DNA of 64,000 nucleotides, from the NCBI GenBank assembly GCA_018398765.1, contig JAHBMJ010003907.1, positions 8,925 to 72,924 on the forward strand, in the 5' to 3' direction. The position numbers were made by a program, and so were the translations under genes. The notes under the pieces are model-generated. The model did no database searches. It worked only from the letters and a program-made list of their open reading frames with translations, and was not told the origin of the DNA. Origin of the DNA: Chromera velia (lineage: Eukaryota > Sar > Chromeraceae). Within the stretch, counting starts at the first letter, position 1, and every line of letters begins with the position of its first letter. Of this stretch, positions 1-12,787 are shown piece by piece.

Positions 1-34
1 TCAATCATTCATTCATTCATTCATTCATTCATTC
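1..34. repeat. (ATTC)n microsatellite at window edge
   Basis: Tandem ATTC units open the window and decay after position 34. No gene call is supported between here and about 316. That stretch is probably intron or 5' sequence of the channel gene that starts in the window at about 317. Confidence 0.9.
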
Positions 35-316
35 GTTCATTTTGTTTTCTGTCTCTTGGTTATCCTGCCCCTATTCCTCCCTAAGCAACGCCTTTGAACA
101 TTGAATCGATCACCGGGCATTGTGACACTTCAGTTTCAGTTTTCCTTTTGTTCTCTGACATGTCTCACTCAATGTTTCTCCGAGAGATCTCTTTTCTCTT
201 CGAGTAATCAAAATTTTCTCTGTGCCTTCTTGTCATTCGCCTTACTTGCAAAACAACAAACATGCATATCAGTGTCAAGAATACACAGTTTTGACGTACA
301 GATACACATAATACAG

Positions 317-1053
317 CCTAGCTCACATGAAATTCTTCGACTACGTCTCGCAGACCCGCAAGGAGCGTGCAAAGATCCGAGAGGAGATCCTAGGAAGACA
401 GGCCCTCTCGGAGATGCAAAACCGAAGCAGAGGCGGAGGCACACGAATGTCGGCATTCGCCCCCTCCACACACAGAGCCTCAGCGGCAGCGGGGGTTTCC
501 GTGGCCTCCTCCGGAGTTTTGGCTCTCCGTGCCGGGGGGGGGGGGAGGGCTTCGAGGATCTCGATGGTCTCGATGGGAAGCATGAAGGGTAGACTGCCGA
601 CGTTCATTTTCGGGACACGACAAATTTCGTCTCAAGGGGCCAAAAGATTTTGGGGACGCGGAAGCACGATGTCTCCGGTTGGTTTTTCTCCCCGTCTTCT
701 GCTCTCTGTCTCTGAGTGGGGTTCCCTTTTTCTTTTCTCTCGGCAGGAGTCGTGTAGGAGAATGAGAGATGAACTTAATTGCCGTGTGTACCGAGTCACG
801 GTCACGTTTCTTCTTTGTTGACAAGTGTTTTATTTTTTTCTGCAGGAAGCTGAGGGGGGCGGAGGGCCGATAGCTCCGAGTCCTTCGATGCAACTGCAGG
901 ACGCAGCCGTGAGCCAACAGCCGGCCATCCAACTGGCACGCACTCTGATGATCGAGAGCTCAAATGCAGAGCTGCAGACGGTGGGTGGGTGGGCGAGAGA
1001 GATGGTCGGAGAGATAGGGGCTTTTTGCTTACTTGTCCTTCGGAGGTATTGTG

Positions 1054-1104
<51 letters not shown>

Positions 1105-4100
1105 AGAGAAAGAGAAAGAGAGAGAGAGAGAGTTCAGTGATTCCAGATCTTCTCTGTATTACTCGGGGGGGGATTCTCTGTACGCCTCTTCAGAGAGGTG
1201 TGACAGTCTGGCGCCTGGGCATTTGAGTGTGTGTGTGGGGGGGGGAGGGGGGGCGGGGGAACGGTGTTTGTGCGTCTGCATTATGGGTGTGTGATTTGTT
1301 GCGCCTCTCGCTTGCAGAAGTTCGTATGGAGCGATGAATCAACAAGCAAGATCGAATGAAGCTCGTTGCTCCCTCCATATTTGTAGCTCGCGCCCTCTGA
1401 CATGACGACCCCCTGTCTGTCTGCAGGTTGCCGACTCTTTTTATTCGGAAATACGGGACCAACTTGGTGTTGCCAGCACCGAGGAGGACTACTCTCTCCT
1501 CCGTCTGCAGTTGTCGAAACTCGAGGAGGTTGTGCAGATTTGGAGACAGAGAGCAGCGATGATACATGCAGGCTCGTACGGCGCAGGATTTGCAGCGCGC
1601 ACCGCGTCGTTCGTAGTGCATCATGCGTGGTTCGAGAGAACGTCAGCCATTGTTGCGGCACTACACGTATTCCTGCTAGGCGCGTGGACGGCAAAGGACG
1701 ACGGACCGGGTCCCAGCCTCGAGCCTTTCTTGTGGCTTTGCGTGGGCCTTTTCTACGTTGAGGTCGCAGGGAGACTGATGGGGACGTCGTGGCGCAAATT
1801 TTTTCGGAACGCCATGAATTTGTTGGATCTTGTGATTGCGGCAGGACTGTTGCCAGAGACCATTTTGTACGGATCACAGACATTCGCTTGTCTTCGAATC
1901 TTCCGGTTTGTTAGACGTCTCTTTTTCATTCCCTCCCTCCGTCCATTCACCCATCCTCTTATCCACCCATTTTGCACTAAATTGCTATCCTCTTCAGAAG
2001 CATGGGAGTTGAGCTGCACCTGCAGGGTTTCTTTCTTTTTCTCCATCGGTTTATGCATAACTCTCCCCTTGCATTTCAGTCGGTATAGAGGCTGGCAGCC
2101 TACTTTTTTTTCAGTTTCGAATTGTGTTTCAAACAAGAATGCACCAAACGGTCTGCTCGTGTCTGCCTGCAGGCTTTTCTGGTTCCTTTCCGCCGGCTCC
2201 TGGGTCCTCTCTTCTTATCGCGACGTGTCGAAACAGCTGGCAAGGTCGCTCCTGTCTCTGGTGAGCCTCGTTCTGGTGATCAACCTCCTGATGATCGTCT
2301 TTGGGGCCATCGGCCTAACCTTCTTCAAGGGAAAAATCAATGCGGGATTCAGGTGGGAACGTGGGATTGTGGGGGGGTCTCTCTTTCGCTCTCTTTATTT
2401 TTTTCTCTCTTTCTGTTTCTCTTATTCTCTCTTTCTGTTGCTCTAATTTTCTCTTTCTGTTTCTCTCTTTCTCGCTTTTTGTTTCTCCTTTTCTCTCCTT
2501 TTGTTTCTTTCTCTCATTCTCTCTCTCGATTTCTTTTTCCCCTTCACTCTGCCTGGGCATCATTTCTTTGTATCAAAAAAAGCAAGACGAAGTAGTATAG
2601 AGGCGCACTAAGGCGGACTGTGTCGTACTGTCTCCTCTGCATTTCTACCAATCTATTGGCCCGTGAGCTCGTTTGTTCGACTGCATTCTGTCTTGACGGC
2701 ATAGGAAATCTGTTCTGAAATCATCATCATGATTCCGTTTACTTTCAAAAGAATTCTGTATGAAAAAAAAAAAAGAAATCATCATGGTTCCGAACTTAAC
2801 GTCTGCTGAGCAGAACATAGCAAGACAAGAGCTGGAAAGAAGAATGCAGTTTTTCCAAATAAAAAGACCAATTGAGATCCGTGCTACACATTGACAAGAC
2901 GAGCATGCACAGCAGATTTCTTCCATCTGATGCTTGTTGCTTGTTTGTTGTGTTGATTCGGGTGCGTGGATGCAGATCGAACTTCGATACCGTTTGGAGC
3001 GCCTTCCTCACTGTCTTCCAGATGCTCACAATGGTCGGTTGGTCGTCCGAGTAGCTCTGTGACCCTCTCCTCTCTATCGAAATGAAGAGAAAAGGGGCAG
3101 AGAATCGCCTGCATTTTGTTCTCTTTCTCTGTTTCTGCGTTCTTGTGTCAATCTGCTGTAAGAGCACAGGCCCAAGATGAAGAGGTAGATCCAACTAGTG
3201 TGCCTGCATGACCCTGTCATTGAATCAATTTAATTTTGCAGGAGGACTGGCCGGTGGTCATGTACGAAGCGCTCTCGGGCACCAGTGGCTGGAGCGCGTT
3301 CTTCTTTTTTGTCTTGGTGGTGGTCGACAACTGGCTCTTTCTCTCGCTCTTCACCGCCATTCTGGTCGAGACATACCACGAGAGGAGGATTGCAGAAGAG
3401 GTAAGCAGGCCTGGATTGCAGGTCTCTTTTTTTCTTGCACTGGCAGGGAAGTGTCTCTCTCATGCAGTGGCAGACAGACTGCTTGCAGAGAGACAAAAGA
3501 GTTGAATTTCAATTTTAATCTTCCATTTAGTGATTTTTACCTACCTTCTTTTGGGTTGTCATGCTGCTTGCGTCTGTGTGCAAAAAAGCGATTGCTGCAA
3601 GAACAGAGAAGGGCAGCTAGAGAGCGCAACAGAAAATGTGTCGAGGGAGTCCTTCGACCGCTATGTGAATGAAGGGATCGATGCATGCATTTTGTTGTGC
3701 TCTGGATGCATCTTTTCTTTTTTTCTTTCTATCTCGTTGTTTCTTTCTCTTTTTCTGTGTTTATCTGTATATGTGTTCTGCTGACCATTTTCTGAGCTCT
3801 GCAGCAAAGTGAGGCAAAAGAGAGGGAGCAACGGCTCCGTGCCATCGGCGGTCGTCTGTCGGCTCTCAATTGGAATCCCGCAGTCGCTCTAGAGAGGCAC
3901 GACAGGGCAACTCTCAGAAGGGCCACCCTAGCTCTCAGCCTGGCGGAGGAAGGCAGGAGCAACAGAATGTCCCAGATGGGCGGCTGGGGAAATGCAGTCG
4001 CCACAGCGCCCACTCCGACCAATGCGGGCGCTCAAGGGACGCCTGCAGGGAGTGCGCACCGTCCGTCCGCAGGAGCAAGAAGCTCTGTAGCAGCGCCCAT

Positions 4101-4902
4101 GCCCATCGCACCTGCCGGTTCCTCCTCTCAGGTTCGCCCCCTTCCTCATCGCTCCTCCTCCAATGTGCTCAACCTGACGTCTCAATACGGCAGTGGTGCG
4201 AGCGTGTCCGGCTCTGACTTGAGTGACGGAGGGAGAGGGAGGGACAAGAACTCCAATTCTAATCAGAGAGAGCCAGGGTCGGGACTTTTCGATCCTGCAG
4301 ATGCCCAGCGTCTGAGTGCGTGGCTGGCACAAGGGCAGGGCCAGGAAGGAGGGGGCAGTACAGACCGCGTGGATGAAATTCAGAAAAAACAGGAGAGTGT
4401 TACTCAGCTTGTCTCCCCAAAGAGCGGGAATAAACAAGAGGGAGGTGGAAAGGAGGGGCAAGGGGATGAAGCAAAGAGCGGGCAAAGTCCGGAAGACAGA
4501 AGTCGACGTTATCTGAAGACAAAAAAGCAGGTCACGGTGACATTCGACACAGCGGGAGGGGGCGCCTCCCCTCTGCCAGGGGATAGCGCGTCGAGTGGGG
4601 GCGGGGAGAAGGGGACCGTTGGGGAGTCGGGGGGAGTACAGGCTCGCAGAGGGACGGGGGGTCATAAAGGAGACGGTAGTGGGGGGGGTACACGAGACTC
4701 CAAGTCTGTGAGTATCCTCCCTTCTGCAACCTCAAATTTAGCCTCCCAGCCGACGCAGCGGCAACAGCAGCAGCCTGCAGACGTTCTGAGTGCCCTGAAG
4801 GAACGGCTGGCTGCCCTCGGGTTGATCATTGAAGTCTCCTCTGAACCTCTGAAGGCATCTGAGGGGTCCAAAAGGAAAAAGATCCGATCTCTGGTGGGCA
4901 GG

Positions 4903-4937
<35 letters not shown>

Positions 4938-7900
4938 TGCGTGTGTGTGTCTGTTTCACTCTCTCACTCACCCTTTCCCTCCCTCTCTCTTTCTTTTTTC
5001 TTCTTGTTCTGACGAATCTATGGCCTTCCTTCCTGTCCATCGATGCACTTTTCCTTCCTTGCTTACTTGATTGATTGACATCTGCAGCTCGCCAACAAGT
5101 GGTACGTCCTTCTCCAACGCGCCCTGATCCTCTCCCACTGCCTGACCGCTATTCTCAACTCCCCGACGCCCGACAGCCGAACGAGTCATCCGTTTGCGTA
5201 TGCAATTGTGGATTCGTTCTTGGCCTTTGTTTTCTCCTTCCACATCGCCCTCTACTCATTCGCGTACGGCCTCTGGAGACCCCTCAATTCGTTTCTTCGG
5301 GCAGGACTGACAAATGTTTTTGACCTCATCGTCGTTGCCGTCTCCTGGGTTGATCTGGGGTTGAACAGCTACTGGAGGAACAAGAACGTCGCGTCAGTCT
5401 GGCTGGATGCCGACGTAGTCGCTGCGTCCCTTCGATCCCTCAGGTTCTTCCGTCTCCTGACCTTCGACAGCGGTCTGATGGGCGCTGTGTATTGCACCAC
5501 TTCTTCTCTCAAGAGGGCGTCGGGAGTATTGATCTTGGGCCTGGTGGTGTTCTACGCCTTCGTGGCGTTGGGCATTCAACTCTTCGCGGGGAAGTTTGGA
5601 GAGTGCAGCGACCCTGATCTTCTGACCAAGGACAAGTGTGAGGCGGCGGGGGGGGATTGGGAAGTTTTTGACCGAAATTTCGATTCTTTCCTCCCTGCAG
5701 CATACACCATGTTTGAAGTCAGTGTGGGAGAGAACTGGGTCCGAATTATGCACAGAGCGATGGACGTCACGGGTCGTGACAGCGGTCCGCAAGAGAATTA
5801 CAGCTGGTATAACGCCCTGTTTTTCGTCCTATATATCTGGGTGTTCGTCTACGTTGTGCTGAATATGTTGGTGTCCTACATGATCGACGCGTATTTGGAT
5901 GCCCGGTCTGATGTTCCTGCAAAGGGACTGCTCTCTGCCAAGCAGAGAAGATACGTGAGGACAATCAACCACTTAGCTCGGCCAGACGAGAGCAGGTGGT
6001 CAGACAGACCGCCAAGCCAGTTCGGTCTCTGGCTCTGGGGCACAGCTGTCCGCACGGCGGTTGCTTCTGTGATTCTGGTTCACATGGCGCTTCTGGCTGT
6101 GTATGCGGACGATATGTCTGAGTCTGTGGACAAGTCAATTCACTGGGCGGTGTTTGGCTTCCTCTGCGTGTATGTTGTCGAACTGGCACTCAGAGCGGTG
6201 TTCGCGGGACCTCTCCGGTTCCAGAAGAGCTTTGAGAATCGCGCAGGGGCCCTGGGGTGTCTGTTGACTTACGTCGGGTTTGCGTATGACAGTGACCTTA
6301 TTTACAACGAGGGGAGGAGGGGGTGGTCGCGTATGCTGGGCGTGGCGATGATCCTTCGGCTGTTCATCATCCTGAATGAGTTAGTCGAGGGACGGAGGGG
6401 AAGGAGAAAGTTAGGGGAGTGCATGGTGTCAGGGGGCCTGCACCGGCTTTTGTATCTGTCTACCGCTCTGCCGTTCTTGACAAAACCAAAATCGTTCATC
6501 TTCGTGTCTAAGCTTGGTCGTCTGCAAGTTTGCCTGTCTATCTGTCTGTCTGTGTGCGTGTCAATCAATTACGCTGGGAGAGAAAAGACGCGTATATACG
6601 TACGTACACGATTGATTCATTCATTCATTGATTGATTTGTCTGTCCGTCCATCTGCAGCCTCGACTTCTTCTCCCCCATCCGCTCTATCATGTCGGTGCT
6701 CCTTCTGGCCCTGCCCTCAATGATCAACATGCTGATCCTGATCCTCATCTTTCTCGCGGCCGGCGCTGTCTACTGCATGAACGCCTTCTACGACGTCGAC
6801 CAGACAACAGCAGTGGCAGTCGACTACGCAACCAACTTTCTGTCCTTCCCACGCTCTCTGCTCTCCCTCTTCTACATCGCCTCTGGAGAGAGCTGGCAGG
6901 TCAGCAATGCATCAATGGAAAAAGAGATTCCTTTATCTCGTTCCGACAGCGAGCCTGCGGTCTGTCTGTGTATGCATGTGTCTCCGTTTGGATTTGCAAG
7001 AGTGAGCCATCCAATAGAGAGAGCCTTTTGTACTTTTCAAGAACCGTGAATGCAGACAGACAGACAGACAGACACACAGACAGACACAGACAGACAGACA
7101 GACAGACACAGAGGGAGAGAGAGAGAGAGAGAGAGATTGCATCCCAATCCGTTTCGGTCCAATGGAACCCACGACTGGCTGCAAGACTGGCTATTTGGAT
7201 TGATGACGGAATGAATGTGTGTCCGGGTATAACTTTGTGTTGACCATTTCTTTTCCATTCTCCCTTCTTAATTTCCTGCAGGACTTTATGGCCGACTGCA
7301 GTCAGGACCGGACGATCATGGCGACGGTCTTCTTTGTGACGTTCATGCTGATCATTCACTTCTTCTGCATCCAGCTGTTCGTCTCCATCCTCTCCGAGTC
7401 TCTCCTCTTCTCCACCTCTGCTGCTGCGAGGGAGTCAGTGAGCACGCAGACGTTCTTTGGAAGTAAAAGGAACAGATCGCTATCGAGTGCCTCCACTGCG
7501 ACGCTTCAACTCAGGAGACAGGATTTAGCAAAACTGAAACTCCTCTGGCTGCAGCTCGACAGGAGAGCAACGATGACGCTTCCCCTCCAAAAACTCGGGC
7601 TCTTCCTCCTCGCCACCCCCGCCCCTCTGGGTCTCCGTCTCCCAGGAGACCCCCTCTTCCGCTTCGGCCCCGGAGCACACAGACGCAAGGCCGCAGTACG
7701 GCGGCTGCTGTGGCAGCTGGAGATTCCTGTCGTCGGTACAGTGAACAACGAAAGGTACTCCTTCTATCACGTGGTGCGGGCGATGATTGACAGGTCAGTC
7801 AGCAGGCCGCATCATACGCAGAACGATGGGCAGACATAGACAGACAGACGCGTGCGTGCGGACACATAGAGAGAGTCGACTACGGAAAGTACGTATACCT

Positions 7901-10900
7901 TCAGGTTGACAGATAGAGACCCTTTAGAGCGATGGCTATGCCTGGTTGGTATAGCGCGGGTTGGAGAAAAACTAAAGCGGATGGATAGAACGGTACCGGG
8001 AGAGGTTAGATAGAAGAAAGAAAAAGCGTTTCATTCTCTGTTCATTTCGCCGTCGAAAGGGTATATTAAAGTTGCGTACGACTTCTTCATCTTTCCTTCC
8101 TCCTATATTGTGTAAAGTTTTTTCTGGTTTACGAGTATTCTTTCCTTCGTCTCTCCTCCGTCGCTTCTTTCTTCCTGCAGGGTGCTGGAAGTGAGCCTGC
8201 CCTTGAGCATGCGACTGCCTCTGGAAAGAAAATTTATCGAGTCAGTGAAGGCAAAGGTGGGTGGACCTCCGGGCCGAAGTTATGCCCTCGGGTTCACCCT
8301 TTTTGCCTTTTCCTCCTCTCCTTCTAAAGCCAAAGAAAACGACGACGAGAAACACCTGCTCCCTTTTGTCCGAAGAGGAAGCAGTGTGTTGTCCTTGGTG
8401 GACACAGAGGAGGACGACGAAGACCAGTTTGGGGGTGCCTTTGGGGGTGGGCACACAGAGAAGCAGAAGCTTTGCGTTTGGAACCCGTGGAGAGGTGTTC
8501 GGATAATTGAGCTTGAGGTAGAGAAGGCAAAGGCCAAGAGCGAGAGACGACCGGCCGACGCTACAGTCCTCGCAGCAAATGCTCGAAATGTGGGGGGGGC
8601 AGATTCCGAGCTAGCTGGTCTATTGGAGGCATCAGCCGATTGGAAGAGAGTGCAGCATGTGTGGGAATATGATGGGTGGACAAGTAGGCACTGTATGGCG
8701 GCAGATCTCGTCAAGTCGTGGTATCGGCGTTGGTCGACTCGTAGAAAGTTTGCGCGTGCGTCAGTCCGTTTGCGCACTGCGAATCAATGGCGTGCCCGTT
8801 TGTCAGGAGGATCGAAGGGTAGTGCGTTTTCTGGCCAGACCAGCGAGGAGGCGGCGGCCCTCGTGATGACCCCTTCAATGGAAGAGGCAGCCAAGAGGGA
8901 GAGCAAACACAGATACATCCTACCAAAGAAATCCTCCCTGAAAGTAGGCGCACTGCCAAAGGAGTCGAGAGAAAAGGAGAAACAGAGAGAAAAAGACACC
9001 CACGCAAGACCGAGAACAGACTCAGACGACACCCCCCCTGTGGCGATAGAGGCAGGAGGGGAAACCTCCCAGCACCCCGCCGGACGGGGCCGGGTGTCGT
9101 TCAATCTCAACGTCCGACCGTCCGGCGCTCGGAGTCGGGGAGGCTCCCTCAAACCACAAAGAGAGCCCGCAGACGCCATTGCCGAAGAAGAAGAAGAAGA
9201 AGGAGAAGAAGAAGAAGAGGGAGGCGACACCATCACACTTGAGAAAGAAAAAGACAGAGAGAGGAACAGGAGAGCTTCGTTAGAGGCTTTGGAGGACCTC
9301 AGCGTTGCGGCCCCAGACACTAGCAGTAATTGGGAAGGTGAGGAGACCGCCAGAGCTGAACAGTGGCCTTCCACAGTTGTTCGTAGTGAAAGGGAAAGGG
9401 ATTCTATCACGGAGGGCCTCAGGGGCATTGGGGTGTCGGCCTATGCCTCTGCATTTTTCTCTTGGAAGAGGCAGAGCAGTGGGCGCAGTAGCGGTGTTTG
9501 GGCAGACGTGGGAGATGATCGAGAGAGAGATGGGAGGGAAGGGATCGGTGGTATGTCTAGCGGTGCACTAGGGCATTCAGGGAGAGGTAGGGAGGATGAT
9601 GGTTGGGAAGAGGGGGGGGGCGGATCCGGCTGGGGCCTGACAGATCGGGGGAACACCCAGGAGGAACCGTTTGAAGATCCCGAGAGCCCTGCGTTGAGGC
9701 CTCCTCCCGCAATGCGTTCGAGTTTGAGGCACTCTGGAAGGAGGGTTTCCTCGTCCTCCTCAGACACCCAGGCTGCTGCAGACCCCCACCGACGTGCTCC
9801 CGTTGTCGGCGCACTCCCCTCTGCCTCGTTTGTTCCAGACCCACGTGAGAGAAAGGGGACGAAGACGAAGGGGGAAGAAGAAGAGGATGGAAAGAACAGC
9901 AGCAGGGCCAATCCCACCAACCCAAACCCCATCCATAGAGAGGATAAATACGCAGCGCTTCAGCAGGCAGCAGACGCAAGCAGCCCGGCGGCCTCTTGGG
10001 ACTCTGGGGGGGATGGGCAGGTCGGTCCAGAAGAAGGGGCGTCTGGTGAGGGATTCTGGTTTGAAGGCGAAGAAGGTGAGGCTGAGGATGAGAATCCCCC
10101 AAGCGGTCAGACGGGAGAGCTCTGGTGGGAAGAAGGGGAGGAGGGTGAGTATTACGGAGTAGACGATTCGGGTGAGTACGTTTCGGTTGCGCAGCAGGAC
10201 GGGGACACGGGGGTATGGTGGGAGTATCGGTACGAAGATGGAGAGTGGGCTGAGATCGGCCCTGAGGTGTTTGAAAGGAGTGGAGAAAGGGAGAGAGGCG
10301 GAGGTAGCGGAAGAGGCAGGCAGTCGCACAATGATGATGAGACAGTGCAGAGACCTCACGATGAAGAGGGAGAGGAAGGGACGGGTGTTGAAGATGAGGA
10401 CTTTAGAGACCCTTGGAGGTATGGAGGCAGCCTGGGTGATTTTCGTAACTCTTCAACAGCATTCAGTGAGGGAGGGGGCGAGACCGTCCTTCATGAAGGC
10501 GAGAGCATGTTCCACAGCGGTGCTCTCCCTCTGCCGGTGTCTTCACCAATGGGGACACACACGAGGGACGTGGAAGGAAGTCCCGAGGACCAAAGCGGGG
10601 GGCCGCAGTGGTATCCCCACCCTGAAGAGGAAGAGGAGGAGGGGGAAGAGGAGGGAGGCGGGGATCCGGACGCCCGTGACGTTTGGGCTGTGCAGGCCGT
10701 CTCGTCTCCCACAGGGGGAGGGGGGGGGGACGGCTCTCCAGAGTTCTCTGCGGAGGGCCAAACAGCGGGGCCGTCTCCTTTTTTCCCTTCGCAGCCCAGT
10801 GACAGCGTCCCCTTCGACTACGAGTATGACTACGGAGAGAGACGGGAAAGGGACGAGGAAGGGGACTCATACACACGGAGAGCTGAGGAAGAGGAGGAAG

Positions 10901-11076
10901 ATCGTCTCTCTCTTTCTCCAGATCCGATGCATGACTTTCAAGGAAGAGAAAGAGGGGCAAGTGGAAGACAGACGGGGCAACGTCTAATGGCAACACGCCA
11001 AGAGGCAGCCTGGGGGGAATCGCCAGGGGACGAGATGGACAGGAGCGAAGTCTCAACGTATTTTCACATCGGATAG
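317..11076 (+). CDS. Voltage-gated calcium channel alpha subunit, 5'-partial
   Basis: Pore-forming subunit of a four-domain cation channel, acting in a membrane. Phase-matched exons: about 317/327-677, 846-980, 1427-1905, 2173-2352, 2976-3033, 3242-3400, 3805-4893, 5088-6379, 6659-6899, 7282-7793, 8181-11076. From the ATG at 327 they sum to 2464 codons including the stop. The first domain seen has an N-x3-D S3, an S4 with LRIFRLF, and the pore TVFQMLTMEDW, which resembles domain II. The next has the pore FEVSVGENW (domain III-like) and the last SLFYIASGESW (domain IV-like). Each places Glu at the filter position, as in Ca2+ channels. After the last S6, 7282-7793 reads like the GPHH/EF-like region, and about 8695-8760 encodes an IQ-like helix (KSWYRRWSTRRKF). 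An acidic low-complexity tail of roughly 750 residues follows. A 5' acceptor (CAG ending at 316) and the missing domain I imply that the gene begins upstream. A small optional exon may lie near 3586-3655. The 6379 donor (GTTAGT) was chosen because it fits phase 2; a donor near 6505 is also possible. Confidence 0.9.
1051..1131. repeat. (CA)n/(GA)n microsatellite in channel intron
   Basis: Alternating CA runs pass into GAGA/GAAA runs inside the intron between exons ending at 980 and starting at 1427. Similar runs sit in other introns of this gene: CT/GT at 4907-4950, and CAGA then GA at 7051-7135. Confidence 0.9.
7051..7135. repeat. (CAGA)n and (GA)n microsatellite in channel intron
   Basis: CAGA tetranucleotide repeats pass into a GA run within the intron that splits the domain IV pore loop. 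The upstream exon ends with SGESWQ and the downstream exon starts with DFMADC. Confidence 0.9.
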
Positions 11077-11404
11077 GAGCGTGTCAGAATTGTTGTAGAG
11101 GGAACTTTAGATGCAAAAAGAAAGCAACTTTAAAGTAGTACTTTGTGCAGTCTTTTTCTCTCTCTGTCACACGGTAATACCTTCTAAACGTGGCTCGCAG
11201 TTGTCTGACATCGAATGCAGCTGCACGCGGGTACTTTGTACAGTTCAAACTTTACAGCATTTACTTTAATAATTAATCTCTACCCATACAAAAAAATGTA
11301 TAAGTTACCAAAATATCTAGAGATGCGTAAAGAACCGAACTGCCTCGATCGTGCGTTGCCGCCGAACGCTAGACGCCTATTTATAGGCTAATGGCGATGG
11401 CGTA

Positions 11405-11510
11405 TGATGATGATGATGATGATGTAAAGTAGCCTAGTACTAGTAGTAGTAATAGTAGTAGTAGTAGTATGTAGTAGTAGTAGTAGTAGTAGAAGAAGAA
11501 GAAGAAGAAG
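11405..11510. repeat. Compound trinucleotide repeat (ATG)n (TAG)n (AAG)n
   Basis: ATG units, then TAG/TAA units, then AAG units succeed one another. Noncoding, in the spacer after the channel gene. Confidence 0.9.
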
Positions 11511-11834
11511 ATAATGCTGGTAAGGGTTTGAACCACGGTCCGAAATCACTAATTTTTTTATAGATTTCATTGAACTCACTCTAAAAAACTATATGCATCA
11601 AATCTAGTACTTAACTTTAGCAGTTCAGCCTAGAGTTGAGCACCTTGTGTAATGAACTAGAGAGTCCAGTCAAGGACAGTCCAGTTAATCTTATGGTTCT
11701 CTATACAGGAATAATACTGCACGACTTCTGTCCGGCTTCTGCTCTCATCTATTGAGAGTTGCTTTATCAAATCTCTCGAAGTATTGCGCGAATCAACTTC
11801 ACAACATGGATCAATACATGCATGCTCTCCGTAT

Positions 11835-11968
11835 GGATCAATACATGCATGCTCTCCGTCATGCCTCCAGCCGCGCTGCCCCGATAAGCAACGCCGCGGC
11901 TCGGGACCGGCCGAGTCGGGCCGACCACTGCACGCTCGCCGCCGCCTCTCTATAAGTGGCTGATTACA
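11835..11968 (+). repeat. 134-bp direct repeat, left copy
   Basis: Matches 12392-12525 with only three differences by eye. It ends exactly at the run of Ns. Its first bases (GATCAATACATGCATGCTCT) are also duplicated just upstream from about 11810. The repeat is GC-rich and ends in a TATAAG-containing segment. It could be the terminal repeat of the copia-type element in between, or a gap-edge artefact of assembly. Confidence 0.85.
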
Positions 11969-12028
11969 NNNNNNNNNNNNNNNNNNNNNNNNNNNNNNNN
12001 NNNNNNNNNNNNNNNNNNNNNNNNNNNN
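11969..12028. other. Assembly gap (60 Ns)
   Basis: Sixty consecutive Ns join a copy of a 134-bp repeat to a retroelement fragment. The true length and content are unknown, so the order of sequence across 11835-12525 should be treated with caution. Confidence 0.99.
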
Positions 12029-12381
12029 CCAGACTGGGGATGTGCATTTCCTGCAGACCCCAACGCGGCATCGCTCCATGACTTAGTGGAGAGGGGAGAC
12101 GATGTGGGAGGGACATCAGAGCGGGAGATACGGAGGATACGGGAGGTTGCGGTGCGACGAGCATAACGGAGAAGGGAAAGGAGGTAAGCAGCGTCGGCTT
12201 GAGTGGGAGCGGACGAATGACGGCTCAGTTGATTGCACCCTTGGGACAAGTCAGGGCGAGTATCTCGTGTAACCCACGAAAGGCACCCCAGCCGTTTACG
12301 AAAGGCTTTGCCTTCCTGGGCTGTTAAGAGACGAGGCGGTTCGGAAGGAAGCTCGCGAGACGATGGGGGGAGGGGGAACAA
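12029..12381 (-). mobile_element. Ty1/copia-type retrotransposon fossil, RT/RNase H fragment
   Basis: On the minus strand this encodes the end of a copia-type reverse transcriptase and the beginning of the RNase H region. Visible are TRPDLSQG, the LSRHSSAPTQAD block, the LLRYARRT block, and a SWSDAALGSAG stretch resembling the Asp-containing start of copia RNase H. Only this part is present and it abuts the gap. It is a broken fossil fragment of an LTR retrotransposon. Age cannot be judged beyond the near-identity of the flanking 134-bp repeats, which would suggest recency if they belong to it. Confidence 0.8.
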
Positions 12382-12391
12382 ATCGGGAGAA

Positions 12392-12525
12392 GGATCAATA
12401 CATGCATGCTCTCCGTCATGTCTCCAGCCGCGCTGCCCCGATAAGCAACGCCGCGGCTCGGGACCGGCCGAGTCGGGCCGACCACTGCACGCCCGCCACC
12501 GCCTCTCTATAAGTGGCTGATTACA
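12392..12525 (+). repeat. 134-bp direct repeat, right copy
   Basis: Second copy of the 11835-11968 repeat in the same orientation, ending in TGATTACA. Between the two lie the gap and the copia-type fragment. Confidence 0.85.
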
Positions 12526-12787
12526 CCTTGAGCTATATTTTATATTGTATTGTATTGTATTGTTGCGGTTAAAGCTGGCGAGCTACACATTTATGTCATT
12601 ATTTGAAGTAGTATTTGAATAGTGTTTTAATGCTTTCCAAATTAATGTCTATAGATTGCATGATCGATGTTAAATATGCATTCAATGTATTGCTGCCATA
12701 CAGGTGTAGTTATGCTATTGAATAATTACTATACTAGTCATATAGCATGACGCCCTGATCATAATGAAAATGTATGTAGGAGTAGAT

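Noticed and set aside
101-821. Several overlapping frames on both strands upstream of the channel exons
   Set aside because: Only the frame starting FFDYVSQTRKERAKIREE joins the downstream exons in phase; the others are shadows or read through introns.
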